Assembly (NCBI GenBank): GCA_963921255.3 | Contig: CAWUEW020000003.1 | Coordinates: forward strand, 1,364,001 to 1,428,000 | Direction of reading: 5' to 3' | From: JANSYL01 sp963921255 | GTDB taxonomy: Bacteria; Pseudomonadota; Alphaproteobacteria; Rhodobacterales; Rhodobacteraceae | DNA: 64,000 bases | In this document: in pieces, positions 1-7,992 of the stretch | How the letters are laid out: every line of letters begins with the position of its first letter | How positions within the stretch are numbered: position 1 is the first letter of the stretch | The notes under the pieces: model-generated | Told to the model about the DNA's origin: nothing | The model's input: only the letters and a program-made list of their open reading frames with translations | The model's database searches: none | Translations under genes and position numbers: made by a program

Positions 1-583
1 CGACGTGGCCGAGGAGATCGGGGCCACCCGACCGCCGCGCGCCCATGAAGTGGCCCAACCGCTGGCGGCGGTCGTGGCGGCCGAAGACGCCGACCTGCTG
101 GATGGCATGGCGGCAGCCCGCCGGTGGGACATCTACAAGGACGCATTCGAGGATCAGGCGCATTTCGATGCCTATATCGACCGAACGGCCGGCAATCTGG
201 CCTGGCTTGCCGCGAAAACCCTTGGCGCGACCGACGCGGCCGAGGCCACGGTGCGGGCCCATGCCCGCGCTGCCGGAATTGCGGGCTTTCTGCGCGCCGT
301 GCCGGAATTGGAGGCGCGGGGGCGTATTCCGATGATTGATGGCACGCCCCAAGGGGTGCGGGATCTGGCGCAGGCTGGCCTCGATGCGTTGGCGGAGGCG
401 AGGTCGGCTCGTTCGACCGTGTCCAAGCGTGCAGGCCACGCGCTTTATGCGGGATGGCGGGCCGGGGTCACGTTGCGGGCCGCGCGCGACATTCCGGAAC
501 GGGTGATCGAAGGCAAGCTGGACGAAAGCGAATTCGCCAAGCGTGCCAAGTTGTTCTGGGTGTCTTTGACCGGGCGCTGGTGA
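1..583 (+). CDS. Squalene/phytoene synthase-like protein, C-terminal part (5' end outside window)
   Basis: The reading frame is open from the first base and stops at 581-583, so the gene begins upstream of the window. The visible ~190 residues are helical and alanine-rich. The stretch around NLAWLAAKTLG followed by ARAAGIAGFLRAVPEL resembles the C-terminal half of squalene/phytoene synthase-family proteins, including the NDUFAF6-like branch common in alphaproteobacteria. The aspartate-rich substrate motif that would decide the assignment lies outside the window or is not recognisable here. Function cannot be separated between prenyl synthase and a respiratory-complex assembly role. It converges on the MFS gene, with 14 bases between the stops. 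Confidence 0.55.
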   Translation, partial: DVAEEIGATRPPRAHEVAQPLAAVVAAEDADLLDGMAAARRWDIYKDAFEDQAHFDAYIDRTAGNLAWLAAKTLGATDAAEATVRAHARAAGIAGFLRAVPELEARGRIPMIDGTPQGVRDLAQAGLDALAEARSARSTVSKRAGHALYAGWRAGVTLRAARDIPERVIEGKLDESEFAKRAKLFWVSLTGRW

Positions 584-597
584 CGCGCGCTGCGCGG

Positions 598-1866
598 CTA
601 GGTGAAGGCGTCCTTGGGCTTCAGCGCCAGCCAGATCAACGCGGCGCCCGCCAGCATCAGGAACGGCGCCATGGCGATGTTCACCGCGCTCCAGCCGCCG
701 ATCACATCTGCGCCCGAGTTCATCAACACGCCGGAACTGAGCGACGCGACGGTTACACAGCCGAAGACGAGGAAGTCATTGAGGCCTTGGACGCGGCCAC
801 GCTCTTCCGGGGTGTGGCCTTCGGCCAAGAGTGCCGTCGCGCCGATGAAGCCAAAGTTCCATCCGACGCCAAGCAGGACCAAAGCGCCGAAGAACTGGTA
901 AAGTTCCACCCCGGTCAGTGCGACACCGCCGGCCGCGGCCAGCAGGAACAGGCCCGTGGCGACGATCCGCATCGCGCCAAAGCGTGCGATGAGGTGGCCG
1001 GTGAAGAAGGACGGCGCGAACATCGCGATCACATGCGCCGAGACGACGTTCGCCGCGTCGTCCGTGTCGAACCCGCAACCGACCACGGCCAGGGGGGTCG
1101 AGGTCATCATGAGGTTCATCAAGGCGTAGGAAACCATGCCGCAGATGATTGCCACGGCGATCTTGGGATCGCGCAGCAACTCCATCCGGCTGCGTCCGGC
1201 GAGGGCTGTGCCTTTCGCGGGGGCTTCGGTCTCCGGCAGGTCGAGGAAGAAGAACAGGATCGCACCGATGAGGTTGAGGGCCACCACCAGCGCGTATGTG
1301 GCCAGGAACGGGATCAACGCGAACACGGCGGTGTCGCCAAAGATCGCCCATTGCCCGTCGCCCACGGTGGCCTTGACCAGTTGCGGGCCAATCAAGGCCG
1401 ACAACAACCCGCCGGCCATCACGTAAGAGATGGCTTTGGGCCGGAATTCGGCGGAGGCGCTGTCGGTCGCGGCAAAGCGGTAAAAGCCCTGCGCCGACAT
1501 ATAGATACCGGTCAGGTAGGAGCCGGCCAGGAACACGCCAAAACTGTCGAGATACAGGCCGTACGCCGAAATCGCAGCGCCGACGCCACCGCCGGCCGCG
1601 CCGATAAAGAACCCGATCCGGCGTCCAAAGCGCTGCATCACGGCGGAGAGCCACGGCGCGGTTGTCATGGAGCCGAAAACGATCAGCGAGATCGGAATGG
1701 TCGCCAGGGCAGGCGAGGGCGCGATCATCAGGCCGGCCAGCCCCCCGACGACGAAAATCATGGGCATTTGGCTGCCCAGAAGGGCCTGAGCCAGAACCAA
1801 AACAACGACATTGCGCTTCGCGCGGCGGTCGTTGGTATCGCTTGTATCGAGGGTGGCGTCCGTCAT
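598..1866 (-). CDS. MFS transporter, 12-TM type
   Basis: The product is a 422-residue, strongly hydrophobic protein with about twelve predicted membrane segments in two halves, separated by a charged loop near residues 215-235 (ETEAPAKGTALAGRSRMELL). After TM2 there is a short basic loop (QRFGRRIGF), the usual MFS signature region. Length and topology fit the major facilitator superfamily of inner-membrane, proton-linked exporters and importers. The substrate cannot be read from the sequence. It starts with ATG at 1866 and is transcribed divergently from the DNA glycosylase. The ~110-base gap holds an FNR-like dyad. A long antisense open frame over this gene is a codon-bias shadow. Confidence 0.85.
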   Translation of the reverse strand: MTDATLDTSDTNDRRAKRNVVVLVLAQALLGSQMPMIFVVGGLAGLMIAPSPALATIPISLIVFGSMTTAPWLSAVMQRFGRRIGFFIGAAGGGVGAAISAYGLYLDSFGVFLAGSYLTGIYMSAQGFYRFAATDSASAEFRPKAISYVMAGGLLSALIGPQLVKATVGDGQWAIFGDTAVFALIPFLATYALVVALNLIGAILFFFLDLPETEAPAKGTALAGRSRMELLRDPKIAVAIICGMVSYALMNLMMTSTPLAVVGCGFDTDDAANVVSAHVIAMFAPSFFTGHLIARFGAMRIVATGLFLLAAAGGVALTGVELYQFFGALVLLGVGWNFGFIGATALLAEGHTPEERGRVQGLNDFLVFGCVTVASLSSGVLMNSGADVIGGWSAVNIAMAPFLMLAGAALIWLALKPKDAFT

Positions 1867-1952
1867 GGGCTCAGCGGTATAGGAGGCGGGCAGTGTCGTC
1901 TAGGGCTGCGGGTGCGCTTTTCATACCGTGCCCATGCAAGGCGGTCGTGCAA

Positions 1953-1966
1953 ATGACCTGTATCAA
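1953..1966. promoter_or_regulatory. FNR-like dyad (imperfect) between MFS and glycosylase genes
   Basis: ATGAC-CTGT-ATCAA resembles the FNR/FnrL box TTGAT-N4-ATCAA, with two mismatches in the left half. Its 14-base core TGACCTGTATCAAG recurs exactly upstream of ppsA (26384-26397). It lies 87 bases upstream of the MFS start codon. It is too close to the glycosylase start to be an activator site for that gene. Functional status is unknown. Confidence 0.25.
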
Positions 1967-1980
1967 GGGAAATGGTGCCC

Positions 1981-2625
1981 ATGCCGACGCCGCCACAGGC
2001 CCCCCCGCGCATCCACGATCAGGATGATCTCCAGCACGCCACGCGCGTTCTGCTCGGCATCGCGCCAGAGTTTGGCGATGTGGTCGCCGCCTTGGGTCCG
2101 TTGCCCTTGCGCCGGCGCGCGGATGGGTTTGGCGCCCTTGTGTCGGCCATTGTCGGGCAGCAGGTCTCGACCGCCTCGGCGGCGGCGATCCTTGGGCGGC
2201 TGCAGGCGGCCGGGTTCGAAGACGCCGTGGCGGTGCGCGCGGCCCCCGATGCCGATCTGTTGGGCTGTGGATTGAGCCGTCCTAAGCTCAAGTACCTGCG
2301 CGCCCTTTCGGAGGCGGACCTGGATTACGCGGGTTTGCGCGACGCCGAGCTTGAAACAGTCGTCGCGACCTTGGTCGCGCTGCCGGGGATCGGGCGGTGG
2401 ACCGCCGAGATTTATGCGAAATTTGCCTTGGGGCATACCGACGCCTTCGCCGCGGGCGATCTGGCCCTGCAGGAAGCGGCCAAGCGGCTGTATGATTTGC
2501 CTGCGCGCCCCAAGGAGGCCGAGCTGCGTCAAATGGCCGAAGCCTGGCGGCCTGTCCGCTCCGTTGCCGCGCGGGCGTTATGGGCCTACTACAGACAGCA
2601 GACCAAACGAGAGGGCGCGCTATGA
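1981..2625 (+). CDS. DNA-3-methyladenine glycosylase 2 family (AlkA-like, HhH-GPD)
   Basis: This monofunctional glycosylase-family protein would remove alkylated bases in base-excision repair. It is 214 residues from ATG 1981. An in-frame ATG at 1972 sits only one base behind the AAGGGA ribosome-binding site (1965-1970), whereas 1981 has a workable spacing, so 1981 is preferred. The helix-hairpin-helix lies near residues 132-152 (LPGIGRWTAEIY), followed by the catalytic aspartate in FAAGDLAL (about residue 160). It lacks the extra N-terminal domain of E. coli AlkA and has no Fe-S cysteine cluster, which argues against MutY/EndoIII. Its stop overlaps the next start as ATGA, so the two are probably cotranslated. 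Confidence 0.85.
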   Translation: MPTPPQAPPRIHDQDDLQHATRVLLGIAPEFGDVVAALGPLPLRRRADGFGALVSAIVGQQVSTASAAAILGRLQAAGFEDAVAVRAAPDADLLGCGLSRPKLKYLRALSEADLDYAGLRDAELETVVATLVALPGIGRWTAEIYAKFALGHTDAFAAGDLALQEAAKRLYDLPARPKEAELRQMAEAWRPVRSVAARALWAYYRQQTKREGAL

Positions 2626-3290
2626 CACGGGTTTTGGATTACAAAAGCAAACCCGCCGTGTCGGGCGAGGCCGACAGCATGGTCATTTTCCTGCATGGCT
2701 ATGGAGCGGACGGGGCCGATCTATTGGGGCTGGCCGATCCGCTTGGCCCGCATCTGCCGAACACGATGTTCGTGGCCCCGAATGCGCCCGAACGTTCGAT
2801 GATGAACCCGATGGGGTTTCAATGGTTTCCGATCCCCTGGATTGACGGATCGAGCGAGGAAGAAGCCGATGCCGGGATGCGGCGATCGGTGGATGACCTG
2901 AACGCCTTTCTCGACCGCATGATGATCGACGAAGACATGCTGCCCGAGCAGGTGGCGCTGGTGGGATTCAGCCAGGGCACCATGATGAGCCTGCATGTGG
3001 CGCCGCGTCGGGAAGAATCAGTCGCGGCGATCGTGGGCTTTTCGGGGCGGCTTTTGTCGCCGGAAACCCTGACCGAGGAGGTGGTCGTGCGGCCGCCGGT
3101 TCTGTTGATCCACGGCGACGCTGACGAGGTCGTCCCCCCCTCGTCTCTGCCCGAAGCGGCCGAGGCGCTGCAAACCGCCGGTTGGACTGAGGTTTACGCC
3201 CATATTATGAAAGGCACCGCGCATGGGATCGCGCCCGACGGATTGTCGGTGGCGTTGGCCTTTCTGCGGGAGCGCTTCGGCCTGAATTGA
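2622..3290 (+). CDS. Alpha/beta hydrolase, phospholipase/carboxylesterase family
   Basis: This 222-residue serine hydrolase belongs to the family of small bacterial carboxylesterases and acyl-protein thioesterases. The oxyanion-hole HGYGADG follows strand 1. The nucleophile elbow is GFSQG, the acid lies in HGDADEVV and the histidine in GTAHGI, giving a complete Ser-Asp-His triad. There is no signal peptide, so it should be cytosolic. ATG 2622 overlaps the upstream stop by four bases, indicating translational coupling with the glycosylase. The natural substrate is not evident; short acyl esters are typical of the family. Confidence 0.85.
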   Translation: MTRVLDYKSKPAVSGEADSMVIFLHGYGADGADLLGLADPLGPHLPNTMFVAPNAPERSMMNPMGFQWFPIPWIDGSSEEEADAGMRRSVDDLNAFLDRMMIDEDMLPEQVALVGFSQGTMMSLHVAPRREESVAAIVGFSGRLLSPETLTEEVVVRPPVLLIHGDADEVVPPSSLPEAAEALQTAGWTEVYAHIMKGTAHGIAPDGLSVALAFLRERFGLN

Positions 3291-3489
3291 CGCGCCCGTC
3301 GCGCGCGCAACGCCCCAAAACTGTCATCTGTCTGTCAAGGACCTGCGCTAGCGTCCAGATGTGACAACCACAGCAAATTGTTGGGGTTGTCGTAGGCGAA
3401 AGTCTAGATATAGTGATCCTAAGGCTGGAGCGGGGTGCTCCCGCTCTGGTGCCAAGAGGTCGGGCAGACAGAGCGGGAACGGAGTCACA

Positions 3490-4116
3490 ATGAGCCAGAC
3501 GATGGACGTCGGCCGCGCCCCGGAAACGGGCGGCGACATGGAATTTCGAACCAATTTCGTCCGGGCGCCAGGGGCGCTGAAACAACACCCGGCTTTGGTG
3601 TTGAACGCGGATTATCGTCCGCTCTCGTATTACCCGCTGTCGCTTTGGCCGTGGCAGGAAGCGGTCAAGGCGGCCTGGCTCGACAGGGTGCAGATCGTGG
3701 CCGAATATGACGAGGTCGTCAGGTCGCCGTCGACCGAGATCAGAATCCCCTCGGTCGTTGTCCTGAAAGACTATGTCAGACCTCAAAAGCGCGTGGCCTT
3801 CACGCGCTTTAATCTTTTTTTGAGGGATGAGTTTTCCTGCCAGTATTGCGGGGCCAAGGGTGATTTAACCTTCGACCACGTGGTGCCGCGGGCGCGGGGC
3901 GGCGTGACGTCGTGGGAAAACGTCGTGGCGGCGTGCTCGAAATGCAATCTGCGCAAGGGATCGCGCAGCCTGCGCCAAACCGGCATGAGCCTGCGCAAAG
4001 CCCCCTGCCGTCCCGGGTCAGAGCAGCTTCGGAACCTTGGCCGCAAGTTTCCGCCGAACCACCTGCATGAAAGCTGGCTCGACTTCCTGTATTGGGACAC
4101 GGAACTGGAAGCCTAG
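3490..4116 (+). CDS. HNH endonuclease
   Basis: The product is 208 residues with an HNH fold in the C-terminal half. CQYC (117-120) and CSKC (149-152) form a structural zinc site. FDH at 128-130 carries the catalytic histidine, and N144 and N153 complete the motif. The N-terminal ~100 residues (NADYRPLSYYPLSLWPW and following) are typical of a single-gene HNH family found in most alphaproteobacteria rather than of restriction or phage nucleases. The start is ATG 3490, preceded by GGAG at 3481-3484. It is free-standing between intergenic gaps and ends in an intrinsic terminator. The biological role of this family is unsettled. No methyltransferase or toxin partner is adjacent. Confidence 0.85.
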   Translation: MSQTMDVGRAPETGGDMEFRTNFVRAPGALKQHPALVLNADYRPLSYYPLSLWPWQEAVKAAWLDRVQIVAEYDEVVRSPSTEIRIPSVVVLKDYVRPQKRVAFTRFNLFLRDEFSCQYCGAKGDLTFDHVVPRARGGVTSWENVVAACSKCNLRKGSRSLRQTGMSLRKAPCRPGSEQLRNLGRKFPPNHLHESWLDFLYWDTELEA

Positions 4117-4133
4117 GCGCAAGGCGCTTTTTT
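4115..4133 (+). terminator. Intrinsic terminator of the HNH gene
   Basis: AGGCGC-AAG-GCGCTT forms a six-pair stem with a three-base loop, running directly into six T residues (4128-4133). The left arm overlaps the gene's TAG stop codon. Confidence 0.65.
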
Positions 4134-4149
4134 CGGTTCGCCGACCCGT

Positions 4150-4173
4150 TGTCACCCCCAAGGTGGGGTGACA
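4150..4173. repeat. Perfect 9-bp inverted repeat upstream of the ureohydrolase
   Basis: TGTCACCCC and GGGGTGACA are perfect reverse complements separated by CAAGGT. The element ends 52 bases before the ureohydrolase ATG and has no following T tract. A regulator operator or an mRNA hairpin is therefore more likely than a terminator. Confidence 0.5.
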
Positions 4174-4225
4174 CACCGGTGGGCGCTGATTAGCCTGACC
4201 GAAAGGCAATCAACGAGGCGCAGAC

Positions 4226-5182
4226 ATGGCGGACCCATTCTTCCAACCCCCTTCCGGAACCGATCTGCCGCGCTATGCCGGCGTACCGAGTTTCATGCGG
4301 CTTCCGTATCTGCCCGAGGGGCATGCGCGACGGTCGGACACGGATATCGGGTTTTTCGGGATGCCGTGGGACGGCGCGACCTCGAACCGGCCGGGTGCGC
4401 GCCACGGGCCGCGGGCGTTGCGCGATGCCTCGACCATGATCCGCGAAATGAACCGCACGACCGGGCAACTGCCCTTCCAAGCCGCCAATTGCGCGGACCT
4501 TGGAGATGTCGCCATGAGCCCGGTTGACCAGGACGAGGCGTTGGACGCAGCGGAAACCTTCGTCGGCAAGGTGCTGAATGATGGGATCCGGCCCTTCATG
4601 GTGGGGGGTGACCACCTGTGCACGCTGACGGTGCTCCGCGCGAATTCCAAGGCGCGGGGCGGGCCGGTTGGCCTTGTTCTGCTGGACAGCCACACCGACC
4701 TTTATCCGCCGTATTTCGGGGGCGAGACGCTGACCCATGGCAACCCGTTCCGCCAAGCGATTGAAGAAGGCTGCCTTGACCCGGCCCGCTGCGTGATGGC
4801 GGGCATGCGCGGCACGTCCTACAACAACGAGGATTTTCAATACGGGATCGACCGCGGCGTTCGTATCCTCCCCATTGAGGAGTGCATGGCGCTTGGATGG
4901 GACCAGGTTATGCAGATCGCCCGCGAAGTTGTCGGAACAGGCCCGACTTACGTGAGTTTCGACATCGACTTCATCGACCCGGCCTATGCGCCCGGCACCG
5001 GCACGCCCGAGGTGGGTGGGCCAACCAGCTTTGAGGCCATTCAATGTGTGCGGGCCCTGCGCGGGCTGGACATTGTTGGCACCGATCTGGTCGAGGTGTC
5101 GCCGCCCTTCGACAATGGCGGGATCACCGCGTGGCTTGGCGTCTCGATCATGTTTGAGTTGCTCTGCGCCCTGCAAGCATGA
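4226..5182 (+). CDS. Ureohydrolase (agmatinase / guanidinobutyrase-like)
   Basis: This 318-residue ureohydrolase would hydrolyse a guanidino compound to urea plus an amine. The binuclear metal ligands are intact: H130 in GGDH, D154/H156/D158 in DSHTD, and D246/D248 in SFDIDFIDP. The loop THGNPFRQA and the segment MRGTSYNNEDF look closer to guanidinobutyrase- and agmatinase-type enzymes than to arginase, but the substrate is not decided by sequence. ATG 4226 follows a GAGG-type ribosome-binding site. The stop overlaps the start of the reductive-dehalogenase-like gene (ATGA), an unusual pairing that suggests a shared pathway or shared nitrogen/redox control. Confidence 0.85.
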   Translation: MADPFFQPPSGTDLPRYAGVPSFMRLPYLPEGHARRSDTDIGFFGMPWDGATSNRPGARHGPRALRDASTMIREMNRTTGQLPFQAANCADLGDVAMSPVDQDEALDAAETFVGKVLNDGIRPFMVGGDHLCTLTVLRANSKARGGPVGLVLLDSHTDLYPPYFGGETLTHGNPFRQAIEEGCLDPARCVMAGMRGTSYNNEDFQYGIDRGVRILPIEECMALGWDQVMQIAREVVGTGPTYVSFDIDFIDPAYAPGTGTPEVGGPTSFEAIQCVRALRGLDIVGTDLVEVSPPFDNGGITAWLGVSIMFELLCALQA

Positions 5183-6393
5183 GCTGGCCCGAGAACCGCT
5201 TGCCCGATCATTTGCGGGCCTCCGACAAGGCCGCAGGCTTTGAGGTGCGCGAGGACGTGCCGCGGTTCAGCCAGATGAACGATATCTTCACGTGGGCCTT
5301 CTGGGACGACCGCGTGCGCAGCAAGGACAGCGACGCCTTTTTCGCCAGTTACCGCATGGAAGCCGCCCCGCGGCGGGGCGACGGGTTTACGCAGAAAGAT
5401 TTCGCGCTGCGCAACGCGTCGTGGCTGATTTCGGATCAGTTGTCCGAACGCAAGGCGGCCGAGGGCAAGCGGGAAGGGTTTCAGGCCTGGATCGAGAACG
5501 ACACCCCCGTCGCGCCGGACAAGGCCAAACTCGGGGCGCCCGATGACGAAACCGCCGAGATCAAGAAAGTTGCCAAACTCTTTGGCGCCGACCTTGTGGG
5601 CGTGACGGAGATCGACCTGCGATGGCACTATTCCGAGCGTCCCGATACGGCGCAGATGAAGGCCGTTCCCAATGATCTGCCCGAGGGTCTGACCCATGTG
5701 ATCGTCATGGGGCACGCCATGGACCACGGCTTGGTTGAAACCTATCCAAGTGCGATGGCGGGGGCGGCCACGGGGCGGGAATATAGCCATGAGGCGGCCG
5801 TGGTGATGCGGGTGGCCGCCTATATCCGAAACCTGGGCTATCAGGCGGTCGCCAGCATGAACGACACAGCCCTTGTCATCCCCTACGCGGTAAAGGCGGG
5901 GCTTGGCGAATATGGCCGCAACCAAATGGTGCTGACGCCGGAATACGGGCCACGTTTGCGGTTTTCGAAGATCTTCACGGACCTGCCGCTGGCCTCGGAC
6001 GCGCCGCGGAACCTTGGGCTCAAGGCGTATTGTGCCGGATGCACGATCTGCGCGCAAGCCTGCCCGGTCAAAGCATTGCCCTTCGGTGCGCCCGACTTTG
6101 GGGAAGAGGTCAGCGCCGGCTCGCCCTCTACATCGCGGATGGTCAGGAAATGGTCATCCAACGCGGAAGCCTGCTTTGGCTATTGGGCCAAGCTGAAGTC
6201 GGATTGCGCGATCTGCATGCGGGTCTGTCCGTTCAACAAGCGGTTTGACACGTGGTCAGATCGGCTGTGGCGGTGGCTGGCGACCGGCGGGGCGGGCGCC
6301 ACGGGGCGGCGATTGGCCCAAGCCTGGGAAGCGCGCCGGGGCCTGCGGAAACGCCTGAAGCCCAAGGATTGGTGGAACGGGGACGCGGCGTAG
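5179..6393 (+). CDS. Cytosolic reductive-dehalogenase (RdhA)-like cobalamin/Fe-S protein
   Basis: The 404-residue protein ends with two [4Fe-4S] motifs: C285-x2-C288-x2-C291-x3-C295-P and C332...C343-x2-C346-x3-C350-P. The middle region (ADLVGV at 137-142, TAxxGR-EYS near 200, NDTAL at 228-232, GLGE-GR at 241-247, TPEYGPRLR, FTDLPL) matches the RdhA family much better than the tRNA enzyme QueG, which shares the fold. Y202, N228 and R261 have the same 26- and 33-residue spacing as the Tyr, Asn and Arg of the PceA active site as I recall them. There is no Tat signal, no RdhB anchor gene and no fused reductase domain, so it would be a soluble protein needing an external electron donor. It is coupled to the ureohydrolase. 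The substrate is unknown. Confidence 0.75.
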   Translation: MSWPENRLPDHLRASDKAAGFEVREDVPRFSQMNDIFTWAFWDDRVRSKDSDAFFASYRMEAAPRRGDGFTQKDFALRNASWLISDQLSERKAAEGKREGFQAWIENDTPVAPDKAKLGAPDDETAEIKKVAKLFGADLVGVTEIDLRWHYSERPDTAQMKAVPNDLPEGLTHVIVMGHAMDHGLVETYPSAMAGAATGREYSHEAAVVMRVAAYIRNLGYQAVASMNDTALVIPYAVKAGLGEYGRNQMVLTPEYGPRLRFSKIFTDLPLASDAPRNLGLKAYCAGCTICAQACPVKALPFGAPDFGEEVSAGSPSTSRMVRKWSSNAEACFGYWAKLKSDCAICMRVCPFNKRFDTWSDRLWRWLATGGAGATGRRLAQAWEARRGLRKRLKPKDWWNGDAA

Positions 6394-6489
6394 CGCCTCA
6401 TCCGCAGGCATTCGCGGCATTGGCGTTGAGCATAACACCACTTTTGGTAGACTTCTGCGGGTGCGCTGTGTATCTCGCTTCCTGAGGCG

Positions 6490-6505
6490 CTGTTAGCGCT
6501 AACAG
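6490..6505. promoter_or_regulatory. Perfect 16-bp palindrome, LacI-family operator type, upstream of zwf
   Basis: CTGTTAGCGCTAACAG is a perfect palindrome centred 40 bases before the zwf start codon. The core TTAGCGCTAA with a central CG step is the classic LacI/GalR-family operator form, used in alphaproteobacteria for sugar-catabolic operons. No LacI-family regulator gene lies in the window, so the regulator must be encoded elsewhere. The position fits repression of the zwf-pgl-pgi promoter. Confidence 0.65.
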
Positions 6506-6537
6506 TTGATCCGACATCAGCAAAGGGCAGGGCTGAC

Positions 6538-7992
6538 ATGGTATCTCGCGTAATTCCGGTTGAGCCATTCGATCTGGTGATTTTCGGGGCGACCGGCGAT
6601 CTGGCACATCGTAAGATTTTGCCGGGTCTCTACCGCCGGTTCTGCGACGGGCAAATTCCCGAAACGGCCCGCATCATCGGCGCCGCGCGCACGGCGCAGG
6701 ACGCGGTTGCGTGGCGGCAGAGCGTGCAGGACGCTATCGAAACCTATGTCCCCGAAAACAATCGCGACAAAGGTGGGGTCGAGCGATTCCTGGCCCGGCT
6801 GGAATATGTGGCGGTCGACGCCATGGGCGATGCGGGATGGGATGACCTGCGGACACTGATCCGCGACGACGTCGTGCAGGCCTTCTATTTCTCCGTGGCG
6901 CCAAGCCTGTTTGGTGAGTTGGCCAAGCGTCTCCACAGCTTCGGGATCGCGCGGGACGACGCACGGATCGTCGTTGAAAAACCGTTTGGGCGGGACACGG
7001 CCAGCGCGCAGGAGCTGAACCGCACCCTGGCGGCGCATTTTACGGAAGATCAGATTTACCGGATCGACCACTACCTGGGCAAGGAAACCGTCCAGAACCT
7101 GATGGCGATCCGATTTGGCAACACCTTGTTCGAGCCGCTTTGGAACGCGCAATATGTCGACCACGTACAAATCACGGTGGCCGAGGAAGTGGGCGTCGGG
7201 GGGCGGGGGGCCTATTACGACAAGTCCGGCGCCATGCGGGATATGGTCCAAAACCACCTGATGCAGCTTTTGTGCCTGACCGCGATGGAGCCGCCAAGCC
7301 GGTTCGAGCCGGACGCCGTGCGGGACGAGAAGCTCAAGGTCATTCGCGCGCTCGATCCCGTCGACCCCGACGATATCGTGCGGGGCCAGTACCGCGCGGG
7401 CGCGCAACCCGCCTACGTGTCGGATGCGGAAAACCCCGACAGCCGGACCGAAAGCTACATCGCCATGAAGCTTCACGTGTCGAACTGGCGCTGGAACGGC
7501 ACACCCTTCTACCTGCGGACCGGCAAACGCCTGAAGGCCCGCCGCTCGGAGATCGTGATCGTGTTCAAGGAAACACCCCACTCCATCTTCGAAGCCGACG
7601 CGGGCATGAAGCAGAACGTGTTGTCGATCCGGTTGCAGCCGGATGAAGGAATCGACCTGCGGGTGACGATCAAGGAACCGGGGCCGGGCGGCATGCGCCT
7701 GATCGACGTGCCATTGGACATGTCCTTTGCCGATGCTTTGGGGGCCGAAGCGACCGACGCGCCGGATGCCTATGAGCGGCTGATCATGGATGTGATCCGC
7801 GGCAACCAGACCCTGTTCATGCGCGGCGACGAAGTGGAGGCCGCCTGGCGCTGGACCGATCCTTTGATTGACGGATGGACGGAACGGGGCGACAAACCGT
7901 TGGAGTATGAACCGGGAAGTGCCGGTCCGGAGGACGCCTTGATGTTGCTGCACAAGGACGGTCGCCGCTGGCGGGAGATTGCGCCTCAATGA
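6538..7992 (+). CDS. zwf: Glucose-6-phosphate 1-dehydrogenase
   Basis: It oxidises glucose 6-phosphate to 6-phosphogluconolactone with NAD(P)+, the entry step to the Entner-Doudoroff and oxidative pentose phosphate routes. The protein is 484 residues, normal for the family. The nucleotide-binding loop GATGDLAHRK lies at 17-26 and the active-site RIDHYLGKE at 175-183, with the catalytic histidine at 178. Its stop overlaps the pgl start (ATGA), and pgi follows 11 bases after pgl, so the three genes form one operon. A perfect LacI-type palindrome sits in the promoter region. Confidence 0.97.
   Translation: MVSRVIPVEPFDLVIFGATGDLAHRKILPGLYRRFCDGQIPETARIIGAARTAQDAVAWRQSVQDAIETYVPENNRDKGGVERFLARLEYVAVDAMGDAGWDDLRTLIRDDVVQAFYFSVAPSLFGELAKRLHSFGIARDDARIVVEKPFGRDTASAQELNRTLAAHFTEDQIYRIDHYLGKETVQNLMAIRFGNTLFEPLWNAQYVDHVQITVAEEVGVGGRGAYYDKSGAMRDMVQNHLMQLLCLTAMEPPSRFEPDAVRDEKLKVIRALDPVDPDDIVRGQYRAGAQPAYVSDAENPDSRTESYIAMKLHVSNWRWNGTPFYLRTGKRLKARRSEIVIVFKETPHSIFEADAGMKQNVLSIRLQPDEGIDLRVTIKEPGPGGMRLIDVPLDMSFADALGAEATDAPDAYERLIMDVIRGNQTLFMRGDEVEAAWRWTDPLIDGWTERGDKPLEYEPGSAGPEDALMLLHKDGRRWREIAPQ

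Noticed and set aside
454..1956. 500-codon plus-strand frame over the MFS gene
   Set aside because: The translation is Arg/Gly/His-rich and low in hydrophobic residues, without a domain. The antisense frame encodes a clean 12-TM transporter.
5179..6393. Annotation as QueG (epoxyqueuosine reductase)
   Set aside because: It shares the fold and cluster motifs, but the central motifs (TPEYGPRLR, FTDLPL, NDTAL, GREYS) follow the RdhA pattern rather than the QueG one.
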